Source: Kribbella caucasensis (GTDB lineage Bacteria; Actinomycetota; Actinomycetes; Propionibacteriales; Kribbellaceae). Taken from it: DNA of 64,000 nucleotides. Location of the stretch: the NCBI RefSeq assembly GCF_004361855.1, contig NZ_SNWQ01000008.1:124001-188000 (forward strand), read 5' to 3'. Shown piece by piece: positions 55,322 to 64,000 of the stretch. A program made the position numbers and the translations under genes. Each line of letters begins with the position of its first letter. Within the stretch, counting starts at the first letter, position 1. Below the pieces are notes generated by a model. The model had not been told where the DNA came from and searched no databases. It saw nothing but the letters and a program-made list of their open reading frames with translations.

Positions 55322-56442
55322 TCATCGACCTGACCGGTACCACGTCGAGCGAGATCGCGTCGGCGCTGCTCCGGGCCCGCCGCAACGCGGGCTCACCGGC
55401 CATGGGCATGGTCGGCACCATCGTGGTGGTCGTCGACGAGGCGTCCCACCACGACGCGATGAAGGCCGCGAACGAGGCCGGCAAGGAACACCCGTCCCGC
55501 GTCCTCGTCGCGATCCTCCGCCCGGGCCGGGGTACGCCGGGTCTGGATGCAGAGGTCCGTGTCGGTGAGGGAATCCCGGGTGAGGCGGTGCTGCTGCGGC
55601 TGCACGGCGAGCTCGCCAAGGTGCCTGAATCCGTTGTCCTGCCGCTGTTGCTGCCCGACTCCCCCGTCGTCGTCTGGTGGCCGGGTGGTGGGCCGAAGGT
55701 TCCCGCCGAGGACCCGCTCGGCAAGCTCGGCCGTCGCCGGGTCTCCGACGCGGCCGCCACCCGGCGTGCCTCGGTGGATTTCGCTGCCCGCGCCGCGGGA
55801 TACCTCCCGGGCGACACCGACTTCGCGTGGACCCGGTTGACGCCATGGCGTGCGCTGCTCGCCGCAGCGCTGGATCAGTACCCCGTGAAGGTCACCGGTG
55901 CGGAAGTGGTTTCGGCCAAGGGCAACCCGAGTGCCGACCTGCTCGCGTCCTGGCTGCAGGACCGGCTGCAAGTCGCGGTCGAGGAGAGGAACTCGCGCGG
56001 CCCGGGGATCACCGCCGTACGGCTGTTCACGCCGGAGGGACCGATCGCGCTGACCCGGCCGGACGGGTCGGTGGCGACGTTCAGCATCCCGGGGCAGCCG
56101 GATCGGCCGGTCGCGCTGAAGCGCCGGGTGACGTCCGAGCTGCTGAGCGAGGAGTTGCGCCGGCTCGATCCGGATGACGTGTACGCGCGGACGCTGGCGT
56201 GCATGGTCGAGCGGGAGAGCATGCCGGCCGAGGCGAAGAAGGTCAGCCCGGTCAACCGCCGTACGACGAAGGCCGCCACCTCGGCAAAGAAGCCGAGTGC
56301 GGCTGCTCAGTCGGCTCGGAAGTCTGTGGCCAAGAAACCGGCTGCCGGGGAGACCAACACTCGGAAGGCTCCAGCAAAAGCCGTCACGAAGAAGTCGACG
56401 GCCAAGAAGAGTGCGGGCAAGAGGGTGGCCGGGCGGTCATGA
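55318..56442 (+). CDS. opcA: G6PDH assembly protein OpcA with Lys/Ala-rich tail
   Basis: This 374-residue OpcA is needed for activity or assembly of glucose-6-phosphate dehydrogenase. The core of about 300 residues is normal (IDLTGTTSSEIASALLRARR at the start, then DSPVVVWWPGGGPKVPAEDP). From about residue 305 a tail of some 65 residues rich in Lys, Ala, Ser and Thr (KKPSAAAQSARKSVAKKPAA inside) is added, much like histone-H1-type tails. It overlaps zwf and pgl by four bases. Confidence 0.93.
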   Translation: MIIDLTGTTSSEIASALLRARRNAGSPAMGMVGTIVVVVDEASHHDAMKAANEAGKEHPSRVLVAILRPGRGTPGLDAEVRVGEGIPGEAVLLRLHGELAKVPESVVLPLLLPDSPVVVWWPGGGPKVPAEDPLGKLGRRRVSDAAATRRASVDFAARAAGYLPGDTDFAWTRLTPWRALLAAALDQYPVKVTGAEVVSAKGNPSADLLASWLQDRLQVAVEERNSRGPGITAVRLFTPEGPIALTRPDGSVATFSIPGQPDRPVALKRRVTSELLSEELRRLDPDDVYARTLACMVERESMPAEAKKVSPVNRRTTKAATSAKKPSAAAQSARKSVAKKPAAGETNTRKAPAKAVTKKSTAKKSAGKRVAGRS

Positions 56443-57176
56443 CGGCACCTTCGATCCTGATCAACCGGGACGCCGAAGGGCTGGCGCATGCGGTTGCGGC
56501 GCGCTTCATCACCCGGTTGGTCGACGTCCAGAGCACCGGCAAGGTCGCGCAGGTCGTGCTGACCGGCGGCCGGGTCGCGGCGGCCGTGTACCGGGCCGTC
56601 GCGGAGTCCCCGGCCCGGAGTGCGATCGACTGGCAGCGGGTTGAGTTCTGGTGGGGTGACGAACGCTTCCTGCCGGACGGCGATCCGGAGCGCAACGAGA
56701 CGCAGGCGCGGGACGCGTTGCTCTCGCACGTCGACGTGGCCCCGGCCCGGGTACACCCGATGGCGGCCGACTCCGGTCAAGGCCCCGAGACGGCTGCCGC
56801 GGCGTACGCCGAAGAACTCGCGGCGGCGGCCGGCCCCGACGATAGCGACGGCGTGCCGACGTTCGACGTACTGATGTTGGGTGTCGGTCCGGATGGACAT
56901 GTCGCGTCGTTGTTCCCCGAGCACCCGGAGCTGGGGGTGCTCGACCGGGCCGCTGTGGCGGTACACGATTCGCCGAAGCCGCCACCGACCCGCGTCTCGC
57001 TGACGTTCCCAGCGCTTGGGCGGTCGGAAGAGGTGTGGTTCGTGGTCTCCGGCGACGACAAGGCAAAGGCGGTCAGCCTCGCCCTGACCGGCGCCGACCT
57101 CCCAGCCGCCACGCCCAAGGGCCTCACCCGCACCCTCTGGCTGCTCGACGAAGCCGCGGCCACGGAGATTTTCTGA
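56439..57176 (+). CDS. pgl: 6-Phosphogluconolactonase
   Basis: This 245-residue protein hydrolyses 6-phosphogluconolactone. Signs are VVLTGGRVAAAVYRAVAES, VEFWWGDERFLPDGDPERN and DVLMLGVGPDGHVASLFPEH. ATG 56439 overlaps the opcA stop (ATGA). The oxidative genes zwf-opcA-pgl therefore form one block; gnd is not in the window. Confidence 0.95.
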   Translation: MTAPSILINRDAEGLAHAVAARFITRLVDVQSTGKVAQVVLTGGRVAAAVYRAVAESPARSAIDWQRVEFWWGDERFLPDGDPERNETQARDALLSHVDVAPARVHPMAADSGQGPETAAAAYAEELAAAAGPDDSDGVPTFDVLMLGVGPDGHVASLFPEHPELGVLDRAAVAVHDSPKPPPTRVSLTFPALGRSEEVWFVVSGDDKAKAVSLALTGADLPAATPKGLTRTLWLLDEAAATEIF

Positions 57177-57180
57177 CGGT

Positions 57181-58005
57181 ATGACGAGCTTTCGAGAGTT
57201 GCATGGCGGATCGTTTGTGATGCCGAACGCCTGGGATGCCGGTAGCGCGGTCATCCTGGTCGAGGCCGGGTTCGCCGCGATCGCGACCACCAGCGCGGGG
57301 ATCGCGTTCTCGATGGGGAAGGGTGATCACACCCTGCCGGACGGCGCTCCGGCCGTGTCGCGGGAGGACATGTTCGCGCGGATCCAGGAGATCACCGCGG
57401 CCAGCGCCGTACCGGTGAACGGCGACCTCGAGGACGGGTACGGCGAACCCCCGGACGAGGTCGCCAAGACCATCCGGCTGGCCATCGACGCGGGACTTGC
57501 CGGCGGCAACATCGAGGACTACAACGGCCGCGAACTGTACGACGAGGCGCTGTCAGTCGAGCGCATCGTCGCCGCGAAGGAGGCGGCCGGCCCCAACTTC
57601 GTCCTCACCGCGCGCACCGACGGGCAACTCCTGAAGCAGCCCACTCCCCTGGCCGACTCGATTCGCCGCGCCAACCTGTACGCCGAAGCCGGCGCCGACT
57701 GTCTCTACGTCCCGGGCGTCAACGACCTCGCCGCGATCCGTTCTCTGGTCGCCGAGATCGACGGCCCTCTCAACGTCGTCCTCGGCCTGGGCGCATCCGG
57801 CCTCACCACCCACGACCTGTTCGATGCCGGTGTCACCCGGATCAGCCTCGGCGGCAGCATCGCCCGCGCCGCACTCGGATTCGTCCGCAACGCCGCCCAG
57901 GAGATCCAGACCGCCGGCACCATCACCTTCGCCGCAGACCAGATCCCGCAGGGCGAACTCAACGCCCTCTTCGCCCGCCACCGGCTACCGCCCGCCGAGC
58001 AGTAA
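57181..58005 (+). CDS. Isocitrate lyase/PEP mutase family protein
   Basis: This 274-residue TIM-barrel protein has VMPNAWDAGSAVILVEAGFA, then PVNGDLEDGYGEPPDEV and GGNIEDYNGRELYD with metal-binding Asp/Glu residues. The KKCGH loop of true isocitrate lyases is absent, so it is more likely a PEP mutase/2-methylisocitrate-lyase-like or oxaloacetate-cleaving enzyme. It starts five bases after pgl and is probably part of that transcript; its role there is unknown. Confidence 0.85.
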   Translation: MTSFRELHGGSFVMPNAWDAGSAVILVEAGFAAIATTSAGIAFSMGKGDHTLPDGAPAVSREDMFARIQEITAASAVPVNGDLEDGYGEPPDEVAKTIRLAIDAGLAGGNIEDYNGRELYDEALSVERIVAAKEAAGPNFVLTARTDGQLLKQPTPLADSIRRANLYAEAGADCLYVPGVNDLAAIRSLVAEIDGPLNVVLGLGASGLTTHDLFDAGVTRISLGGSIARAALGFVRNAAQEIQTAGTITFAADQIPQGELNALFARHRLPPAEQ

Positions 58006-58011
58006 CGCGAA

Positions 58012-58042
58012 AGCCCGGGCGGGTCCGAGGACGGCCCGGGCT
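58012..58042. terminator. Terminator after the pentose-phosphate operon
   Basis: A 9-bp stem AGCCCGGGC/GCCCGGGCT with a 13-base loop lies seven bases after the stop of the PEP-mutase-family gene. It faces the convergent rbpA gene and may serve both. There is no T-run. Confidence 0.75.
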
Positions 58043-58066
58043 GGTGCGTTGCCGGCGTACGCAGAA

Positions 58067-58426
58067 CTAGAAGATGATCTCGCCGTTGGCGCGGCGGGTG
58101 CGGAGGCGTTCCAGGGCCTCTTCGAGGATCTGGGCGGCCTCCTGCTCGCTGCGACGCTCCTTCACATAGGCGAGGTGCGTCTTGTACGGCTCGATCTTCG
58201 GCGGCGGGGGTGGATTGTTCACGTCGGTGCTGGTCGGCAGACCGCACCGTGGACAGTCCCACGCCTCCGGGATGTCCGCCTCGACCGCGAACACCGTCGC
58301 GGTCTCGTGACCGTTCGCACAGAAGAACACGATGCGCTGCCGCGGCGCGGACTCGCCGCGCTCCGCCTCGCCCATCGGTCCGGCGCCGACCCGGCTGCCT
58401 CGAATCGCACCGCCACTACCAGCCAC
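58067..58426 (-). CDS. rbpA: RNA polymerase-binding protein RbpA
   Basis: This 119-residue actinobacterial protein binds RNA polymerase and the principal sigma factor and helps open complexes. Segments are SGGAIRGSRVGAGPMGEAER (N-terminal tail and basic linker), a core with C36, H40, C58 and C61 as possible zinc ligands, and the sigma-interaction part LAYVKERRSEQEAAQILEEA. It lies 15 bp after secG and may share its transcript. Confidence 0.96.
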   Translation of the reverse strand: MAGSGGAIRGSRVGAGPMGEAERGESAPRQRIVFFCANGHETATVFAVEADIPEAWDCPRCGLPTSTDVNNPPPPPKIEPYKTHLAYVKERRSEQEAAQILEEALERLRTRRANGEIIF

Positions 58427-58441
58427 GAGACGTCTCCCCTC

Positions 58442-58675
58442 TCAGCCGAGCTTGTACAGCAGGCCGAGGGCCACGATGGCCGCGAACCAGATCAGGCCGA
58501 TGCCGATCGTGATCCGGTCCAGGTTCCGCTCGGCCACCGACGACCCGCCCAGGTTGGACGAGACACCGCCGCCGAACAGGTCCGACAGGCCGCCACCGCG
58601 GCCTTTGTGCAGCAGCACGAGCCCGGTCAGGATCAGGCTGCAGACGACCACAACAACCGAAAAAGCGATAATCAC
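58442..58675 (-). CDS. secG: SecG preprotein translocase subunit
   Basis: This 77-residue membrane protein of the SecYEG channel has two helices ([20 protein letters not shown] and [16 protein letters not shown]) and the Gly-rich loop [18 protein letters not shown] 58675 overlaps the tpiA stop by four bases and has no ribosome binding site, so it probably depends on tpiA translation. The gap-pgk-tpi-secG order is conserved in actinobacteria. Confidence 0.93.
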   Translation of the reverse strand: MIIAFSVVVVVCSLILTGLVLLHKGRGGGLSDLFGGGVSSNLGGSSVAERNLDRITIGIGLIWFAAIVALGLLYKLG

Positions 58676-59490
58676 GAGGAGTAGCCTAACTGAAGGTCCA
58701 GGTAACGGCAGATTCCGGCGAACTCGTCCACCTTGAGGCTCGCTCCGCCCACCAGGCAGCCGTCGACGTCCGGCTGGGCCATGATGCCACCTGCGCTGCT
58801 CATCTTCACCGACCCCCCGTAAAGAATCCGTACCGAGTCGGCCACCGCAGGTGAGATCGTCTCCTCCAGCCGGCCCCGGATCGCCGCGCAGACCTCTTGC
58901 GCGTCCTCGGGGGTGGCCACCTCGCCGGTGCCGATCGCCCAGACCGGTTCGTAGGCGATGACGACCTTGCGGACGTCGTCCGGCTTCAGCCCGGCCAGTG
59001 CGCCGTCCAGCTGGGCCAGCGTGTACGCGACGTGCTCGCCGGCCTTGCGGACCTCGAGGCCCTCGCCGATGCAGACGATCGGGACCAGCCCGGCCGCCAG
59101 CGCCTTGGTTGCCTTCTTGTTCACCAAGGCGTCGTCCTCGCCATGGTACTGCCGGCGCTCGGAGTGACCGGCCAGCACGTAGGTGCAACCGAGCTTGGTC
59201 AGCATCGCCGCCGAGATCTCGCCGGTGTAGGCGCCCGCGTCGTGCTCGGACACGTCCTGCGCGCCGTACCCGATCTTCATCCGGTCACCGTCGACCAGCG
59301 TCTGCACGCTGCGGATGTCGGTGAACGGCGGCAGCACCGCCACCTCGACCCGCTCGAAGTCGTGCTTCTTGTCCTGCAGCGTCCAGCTCAGCTTCTGCAG
59401 CAGGTGCACGGCCTCGACGTGGGTGAGGTTCATCTTCCAGTTGCCCGCCATCAGCGGCGTACGGGCGTCCGAAACGTCAGAGCCAGCCAT
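58672..59490 (-). CDS. tpiA: Triosephosphate isomerase
   Basis: This 272-residue TIM barrel interconverts DHAP and glyceraldehyde-3-P. Active-site residues are K in AGNWKMN, His in [11 protein letters not shown], and Glu in [13 protein letters not shown]; the phosphate loop is ILYGGSVKM. It lies six bases after pgk. Confidence 0.97.
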   Translation of the reverse strand: MAGSDVSDARTPLMAGNWKMNLTHVEAVHLLQKLSWTLQDKKHDFERVEVAVLPPFTDIRSVQTLVDGDRMKIGYGAQDVSEHDAGAYTGEISAAMLTKLGCTYVLAGHSERRQYHGEDDALVNKKATKALAAGLVPIVCIGEGLEVRKAGEHVAYTLAQLDGALAGLKPDDVRKVVIAYEPVWAIGTGEVATPEDAQEVCAAIRGRLEETISPAVADSVRILYGGSVKMSSAGGIMAQPDVDGCLVGGASLKVDEFAGICRYLDLQLGYSS

Positions 59491-59496
59491 CTCAGA

Positions 59497-60699
59497 TCAA
59501 TCCTCTTCCAGTACGGCGAGCCCCGGGAGCTCCTTGCCCTCCAGGTATTCCAGCGACGCGCCACCCCCGGTGGAGATGTGCCCGAACTGGTCGTCGGCGA
59601 AGCCCAGCTGCCGTACCGCGGCCGCCGAGTCACCGCCACCGACCACGCTGAGCCCGTCCACCTCGGTCAACGCCTGCGCCACGGCCTTGGTTCCGCCGGC
59701 GAACGCCGCCATCTCGAAGACACCCATCGGGCCGTTCCAGAACACCGTCTTCGCGCCGGCGATCTCGGCCGCGAAGGCCTTCGCCGAATCCGGGCCAATG
59801 TCCAGACCGAGCTGGTCGGCCGGGATCGAGTCCGCCGGTACGACGGTGGCCGGGGCGTCCGCCTTGAACTCGGGCGCGACCACGATGTCGGTGGGCAGCA
59901 CGATCTCGATGCCCTTGGACCTCGCGGTCTCCAGGTAGCCCTTGACCGTGTCGAGCTGGTCCTCCTCGAGCAGGCTCTTGCCGACCTCGTGGCCCTGGGC
60001 CTTGAGGAAGGTGAACACCATGCCGCCGCCGATCAGCAGCTTGTCGGCCTTGGCCAGCAGGTTCTCGATCACGGCCAGCTTGTCGGAGACCTTCGCCCCG
60101 CCGAGCACCACGACGTACGGGCGGGCCGGGTCCTCGGTCAGCTTCTTGAGTACTTCGACCTCGGCGAGCACCAGTCCGCCGGCGGCGTGCTGCAGCCGCT
60201 TCGCCACGTCGTACACGCTGGCCTGCTTGCGGTGCACGACCCCGAATCCGTCGCTGACGAACACGTCGGCGAGACCGGCGAGCTCATCCGCGAAACCGCC
60301 GCGCTCGGCGTCGTCCTTGCTCTCCTCGCGCGCGTCGTACCGGATGTTCTCCAGCAGCAGGACCTCGCCCTCGTCCAGCAGCTGAACGGCTTCCTGGGCG
60401 CTGTCACCGGTCACGTCGGTCGCGAACTTCACCGTGATGCCCTCGGGCTCCAGCAGCTCACCGAGCCGCTTGGCCACCGGGGCGAGGGTGTACTTCGGGT
60501 TCGGCTCGCCCTTCGGACGGCCGAGGTGGGCGGTCACGATCACCTTGGCGCCGGCCTTGGCCAGCTTCACCAGCGTCGGCACCGAGGCGCGGATCCGGCC
60601 GTCGTCACCGATCTTCTCGCCGTCGATCGGAACGTTCAGGTCGGAGCGCACCAGCACCTGCAGCCCCGCGACGTCGCCGAGATCGTCAATCGTCTTCAC
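59497..60699 (-). CDS. pgk: Phosphoglycerate kinase
   Basis: This 400-residue enzyme makes ATP in glycolysis. The segment [20 protein letters not shown] at the start, the hinge, and [20 protein letters not shown] and [13 protein letters not shown] in the nucleotide-binding half are typical. It lies 93 bp after gap with a strong hairpin between them. A GGAGGAGAG site precedes the ATG. Confidence 0.97.
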   Translation of the reverse strand: MKTIDDLGDVAGLQVLVRSDLNVPIDGEKIGDDGRIRASVPTLVKLAKAGAKVIVTAHLGRPKGEPNPKYTLAPVAKRLGELLEPEGITVKFATDVTGDSAQEAVQLLDEGEVLLLENIRYDAREESKDDAERGGFADELAGLADVFVSDGFGVVHRKQASVYDVAKRLQHAAGGLVLAEVEVLKKLTEDPARPYVVVLGGAKVSDKLAVIENLLAKADKLLIGGGMVFTFLKAQGHEVGKSLLEEDQLDTVKGYLETARSKGIEIVLPTDIVVAPEFKADAPATVVPADSIPADQLGLDIGPDSAKAFAAEIAGAKTVFWNGPMGVFEMAAFAGGTKAVAQALTEVDGLSVVGGGDSAAAVRQLGFADDQFGHISTGGGASLEYLEGKELPGLAVLEED

Positions 60700-60731
60700 A
60701 GGGTCTCTCTCCTCCAGCAGAAAATCGCCAA

Positions 60732-60773
60732 CGTCCGAAGAACCTTGCGTTACAGGCCAAGGTTCTTCGGACG
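60732..60773. promoter_or_regulatory. Perfect 16-bp hairpin between gap and pgk
   Basis: Arms CGTCCGAAGAACCTTG (60732-60747) and its exact complement (60758-60773) flank a 10-base loop. It lies inside the gap-pgk gap, with only a weak T-run on the minus strand. It may end part of the transcripts or protect the gap mRNA so that gap is made in excess. Confidence 0.88.
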
Positions 60774-60792
60774 CAACGGCAGGGGTGAGACG

Positions 60793-61851
<1,059 letters not shown>

Positions 61852-61946
61852 CTAGCCCAACAGCCCACCTGGCCCACTGGTAGCGTCCACATCAGACCAC
61901 CAGTCCCGCCCCGTGAGTTTTTTACCAGACCACCCGAACACGGCAA

Positions 61947-61976
61947 CGGCCCCGGGATCTTCACGTCCCGGGGCCG
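61947..61976. terminator. Terminator after whiA
   Basis: An 11-bp stem (CGGCCCCGGGA and its complement) with an 8-base loop lies 25 bp after the whiA stop, on the way to gap. No T-run follows on the minus strand; a TTTTTT run at 61918-61923 lies further on. Confidence 0.75.
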
Positions 61977-62001
61977 CCGATTGCTCTACTGGAAAAGGGA
62001 T

Positions 62002-62985
62002 TCAGGCTGGGTCGAGCATTTCTGGGGTGAGGTTTGCCTCGGTGTTCGGGATGCCGAGGTCGGCGGCGCGCTTGTCGGCCATCGCCAGCAAGCGGCGGAT
62101 CCGGCCGGCGACCGCGTCCTTGGTCAGGGCCGGCTCGTGCAGCTGACCGAGCTCTTCCAGGCTGGCCTGCTTGTGCTCCAGCCGCAGCTTGCCCGCCACC
62201 TGCAGGTGATCCGGTACGTCTTCCCCGAGGATCTCCAGCGCCCGCTGGACCCGGGCACCGGCCGCGACAGCCGCGCGGGCGGACCGGCGCAGGTTCGCGT
62301 CGTCGAAGTTCGCCAGCCGGTTGGCGGTGGCCCGGACCTCGCGGCGCATCCGCCGCTCCTCCCAGGCGAGCACCGACTCGTGCGCACCGAGCCGGGTCAG
62401 CAACGCGCCGATCGCATCGCCGTCGCGGATCACCACGCGGTCGACGTTCCGCACCTCGCGCGCCTTCGATCCGATGCCCAGCCGCCGGGCCGCGCCGACC
62501 AATGCCAACGCCGCCTCCGGACCAGGGCAGGTCACCTCGAGCGAAGACGACCGGCCCGGCTCGGTCAGCGACCCGTGCGCCAGGAACGCACCACGCCAGG
62601 CCGCGACCGCATCACACGACGCACCCGACACGACCGCCGGCGGCAGGCCGCGAACCGGGCGGCCGCGGTTGTCGACGAGACCGGTCTGGCGAGCCAGCGC
62701 CTCACCGTCGCGGACCACGCGGACGACGTACTTGGTCTGTTTGCGGATCCCCGACGGGGAGATCACCACGACCTCCGACGGGTGCCCGAAGATCTCGGCG
62801 ATGTCCTTGCGCAACCTCCGCGCGGCCCGGGCGCTGTCCAGCTCGGCCTCCACGACGATCCGCCCGGACACCAGGTGCAGGCCGCCCGCGAACCGCAGCA
62901 CGGACGAGACCTCGGCCTTCCGGCAGCAGGGTTTGGTGACCTGAATACTGGTCAGCTCGGACTTCACCTGTGCTGTCATCGCCAT
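62002..62985 (-). CDS. whiA: WhiA DNA-binding regulator
   Basis: This 327-residue protein has an N-terminal LAGLIDADG-homing-like domain ([20 protein letters not shown] and the rest to about 210) and a C-terminal helix-turn-helix ([20 protein letters not shown], then [12 protein letters not shown]). In streptomycetes WhiA with WhiB starts sporulation septation; in other actinobacteria it acts in cell division. Order yvcK-whiA is the usual one. Confidence 0.97.
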   Translation of the reverse strand: MAMTAQVKSELTSIQVTKPCCRKAEVSSVLRFAGGLHLVSGRIVVEAELDSARAARRLRKDIAEIFGHPSEVVVISPSGIRKQTKYVVRVVRDGEALARQTGLVDNRGRPVRGLPPAVVSGASCDAVAAWRGAFLAHGSLTEPGRSSSLEVTCPGPEAALALVGAARRLGIGSKAREVRNVDRVVIRDGDAIGALLTRLGAHESVLAWEERRMRREVRATANRLANFDDANLRRSARAAVAAGARVQRALEILGEDVPDHLQVAGKLRLEHKQASLEELGQLHEPALTKDAVAGRIRRLLAMADKRAADLGIPNTEANLTPEMLDPA

Positions 62986-63117
62986 GAAGGAATCCTCCCA
63001 CCGCTGTCAAAGACCCTCGGGTGTCACCCAGGGTCCAACTCCCCCACCCGTAGCCCAGTTACGCACACAACAAACTGCAGCCGGCTTCGCCGGGATGTGA
63101 GTCGGCCAGTACCGCGG

Positions 63118-64000
63118 TTACGGCCGGTGGAAAACCTCACGATAGATCTTCGCCAGCTTCGCCGGATCGTGGTGCAGGTGGCGGTCGTCGTCCGCGATGT
63201 CGGCGATCACCAGGTCGGCGCCGAGAGAGTTCGCCGTACGACGTAACGACAGCGGGTCCGGAACATGTTCCTCATCGGCGAGCACCACGTCGATCCTCAG
63301 CTCGGGAGCGTGCGCCGCGAGCACTTCCAGATGTGTCTCCGGGGAGAACCCGTCGGTCTCACCCTTCTGCTCGCCGAGGTTCAACGTGACCAGCCGCCGG
63401 GCCGTCGTCTCCTGCAGCCCGCGCGCCAACGCCGGCACCAGCAGATTCGGGATCACCGACGTGAACCACGACCCCGGACCGACCACCACCCAGTCGGCCT
63501 CCGCGATCGCCACCAACGCCTCCGGACAGGCCGGCGGATCGGCCGGATCGAGCGCGACGTCGACGACATGACCACCGGTCGTCGCGACCTCGGCCTGCCC
63601 ACGGATCTCGGTGATCTCCTCGGGGTGCAACGGATCCAGCCCGAGCACCCGAGCCGTGATGTCCAGCGGTACCGCGGACATCGGCAGCACACGACCCTGC
63701 GCACCAAGCAACCGGGCCACCCAGTCGAGCCCGTCGACGGCCTCCCCCAGCAGCTCCCACAACGCGACGATCAGCAGGTTCCCGACCGCGTGATCGTGCA
63801 GCTCACCATCACTGCGGAACCGATGCTGCAGTACGTCGGCCCAGGTGCGGCCCCACTCGTCGTCCCGGCACAACGCGGCCAGCGCCATCCGGAGATCCCC
63901 CGGCGGCAGCACCCCGAGCTCGCGCCGCAACCGGCCGGACGAACCACCGTTGTCGGCTACCGTCACGACCGCGGTCAGCTGGTCGGTGACGTGGCGCAGC
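63118..64000 (-). CDS. yvcK: YvcK-like UDP-GlcNAc-binding protein (5' end outside window)
   Basis: At least 294 residues of this CofD/YvcK-family protein are visible; the frame is open to the window edge, so the true start is outside. The part VTVADNGGSSGRLRRELGVL, then GDLRMALAAL, VGNLLIVALWELLG and VVVGPGSWFTSVIPNLLV are family marks. YvcK proteins bind UDP-sugars and affect cell-wall synthesis and carbon use. RapZ is expected upstream, outside the window. Confidence 0.93.
   Translation of the reverse strand, partial: LRHVTDQLTAVVTVADNGGSSGRLRRELGVLPPGDLRMALAALCRDDEWGRTWADVLQHRFRSDGELHDHAVGNLLIVALWELLGEAVDGLDWVARLLGAQGRVLPMSAVPLDITARVLGLDPLHPEEITEIRGQAEVATTGGHVVDVALDPADPPACPEALVAIAEADWVVVGPGSWFTSVIPNLLVPALARGLQETTARRLVTLNLGEQKGETDGFSPETHLEVLAAHAPELRIDVVLADEEHVPDPLSLRRTANSLGADLVIADIADDDRHLHHDPAKLAKIYREVFHRP

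Overview
The window is a high-GC actinobacterial chromosome segment, most like Nocardioidaceae and probably close to Kribbella. This placement is inferred from codon use, WhiA, RbpA, LigC, acVLRF1, Cys-Asp-Cys HemB, and a housekeeping block in the same order as the whiA-gap-pgk-tpi-secG-opcA-zwf-tal-tkt-ctaB-ctaA-suf region of Mycobacterium tuberculosis. I saw no rRNA, tRNA, CRISPR array, insertion sequence or phage gene.

Left part (1-14.5 kb): a truncated secreted double metalloprotease (M4 plus M28) diverges from a LysR regulator. Next comes a rearranged toxin-antitoxin cluster: two HTH antitoxins, one PIN toxin with an antitoxin-like tail, and one toxin stump. After it lie hemB, a DUF1707-FHA protein, DNA ligase LigC, a USP-like protein, a small membrane protein, an ABC exporter, an enoyl-CoA hydratase-like protein, an ABC-F ATPase and a YpfJ-type metalloprotease. 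A perfect 16-bp stem terminator closes this part.

Middle part (14.5-36.2 kb): a minus-strand Flp/Tad-type pilus or secretion locus. In transcription order it holds a SAF/CpaB-like protein, CpaE/TadZ, TadA, TadB, TadC, an Flp pilin, two TadE-like pseudopilins, a TadG-like protein, a lipoprotein, a secreted protein and a 996-residue membrane LysM-BTAD protein. No prepilin peptidase is visible. A small protein with an internal duplication follows. Divergent to it runs a plus-strand, translationally coupled operon: a 2364-residue protein of unknown function with repeated beta-rich modules, and two small related partner proteins. This operon is the best candidate for an undescribed system. An acVLRF1 peptidyl-tRNA hydrolase gene comes next.

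Right part (36.2-64 kb): the suf operon (sufR-sufB-sufD-Rieske ferredoxin-sufC-sufS-sufU-sufT, minus strand) with a recognisable SufR operator and an iron-box-like site; a two-gene ABC exporter and ctaA on the plus strand; a secreted ScyD/ScyE-like protein and ctaB on the minus strand; a pentose-phosphate operon tkt-tal-pgi-zwf-opcA-pgl plus a PEP-mutase-family gene; then rbpA, secG, tpiA, pgk, gap, whiA and yvcK on the minus strand.

Two intergenic regions (35.8-36.05 kb and 46.86-46.98 kb) carry the same element: tandem degenerate 20-bp repeats, a terminal inverted copy that forms a hairpin, and a conserved tail. The second region also holds a 60-bp tandem repeat and a 26-bp-stem structure that looks like a folded RNA or a mobile palindrome.
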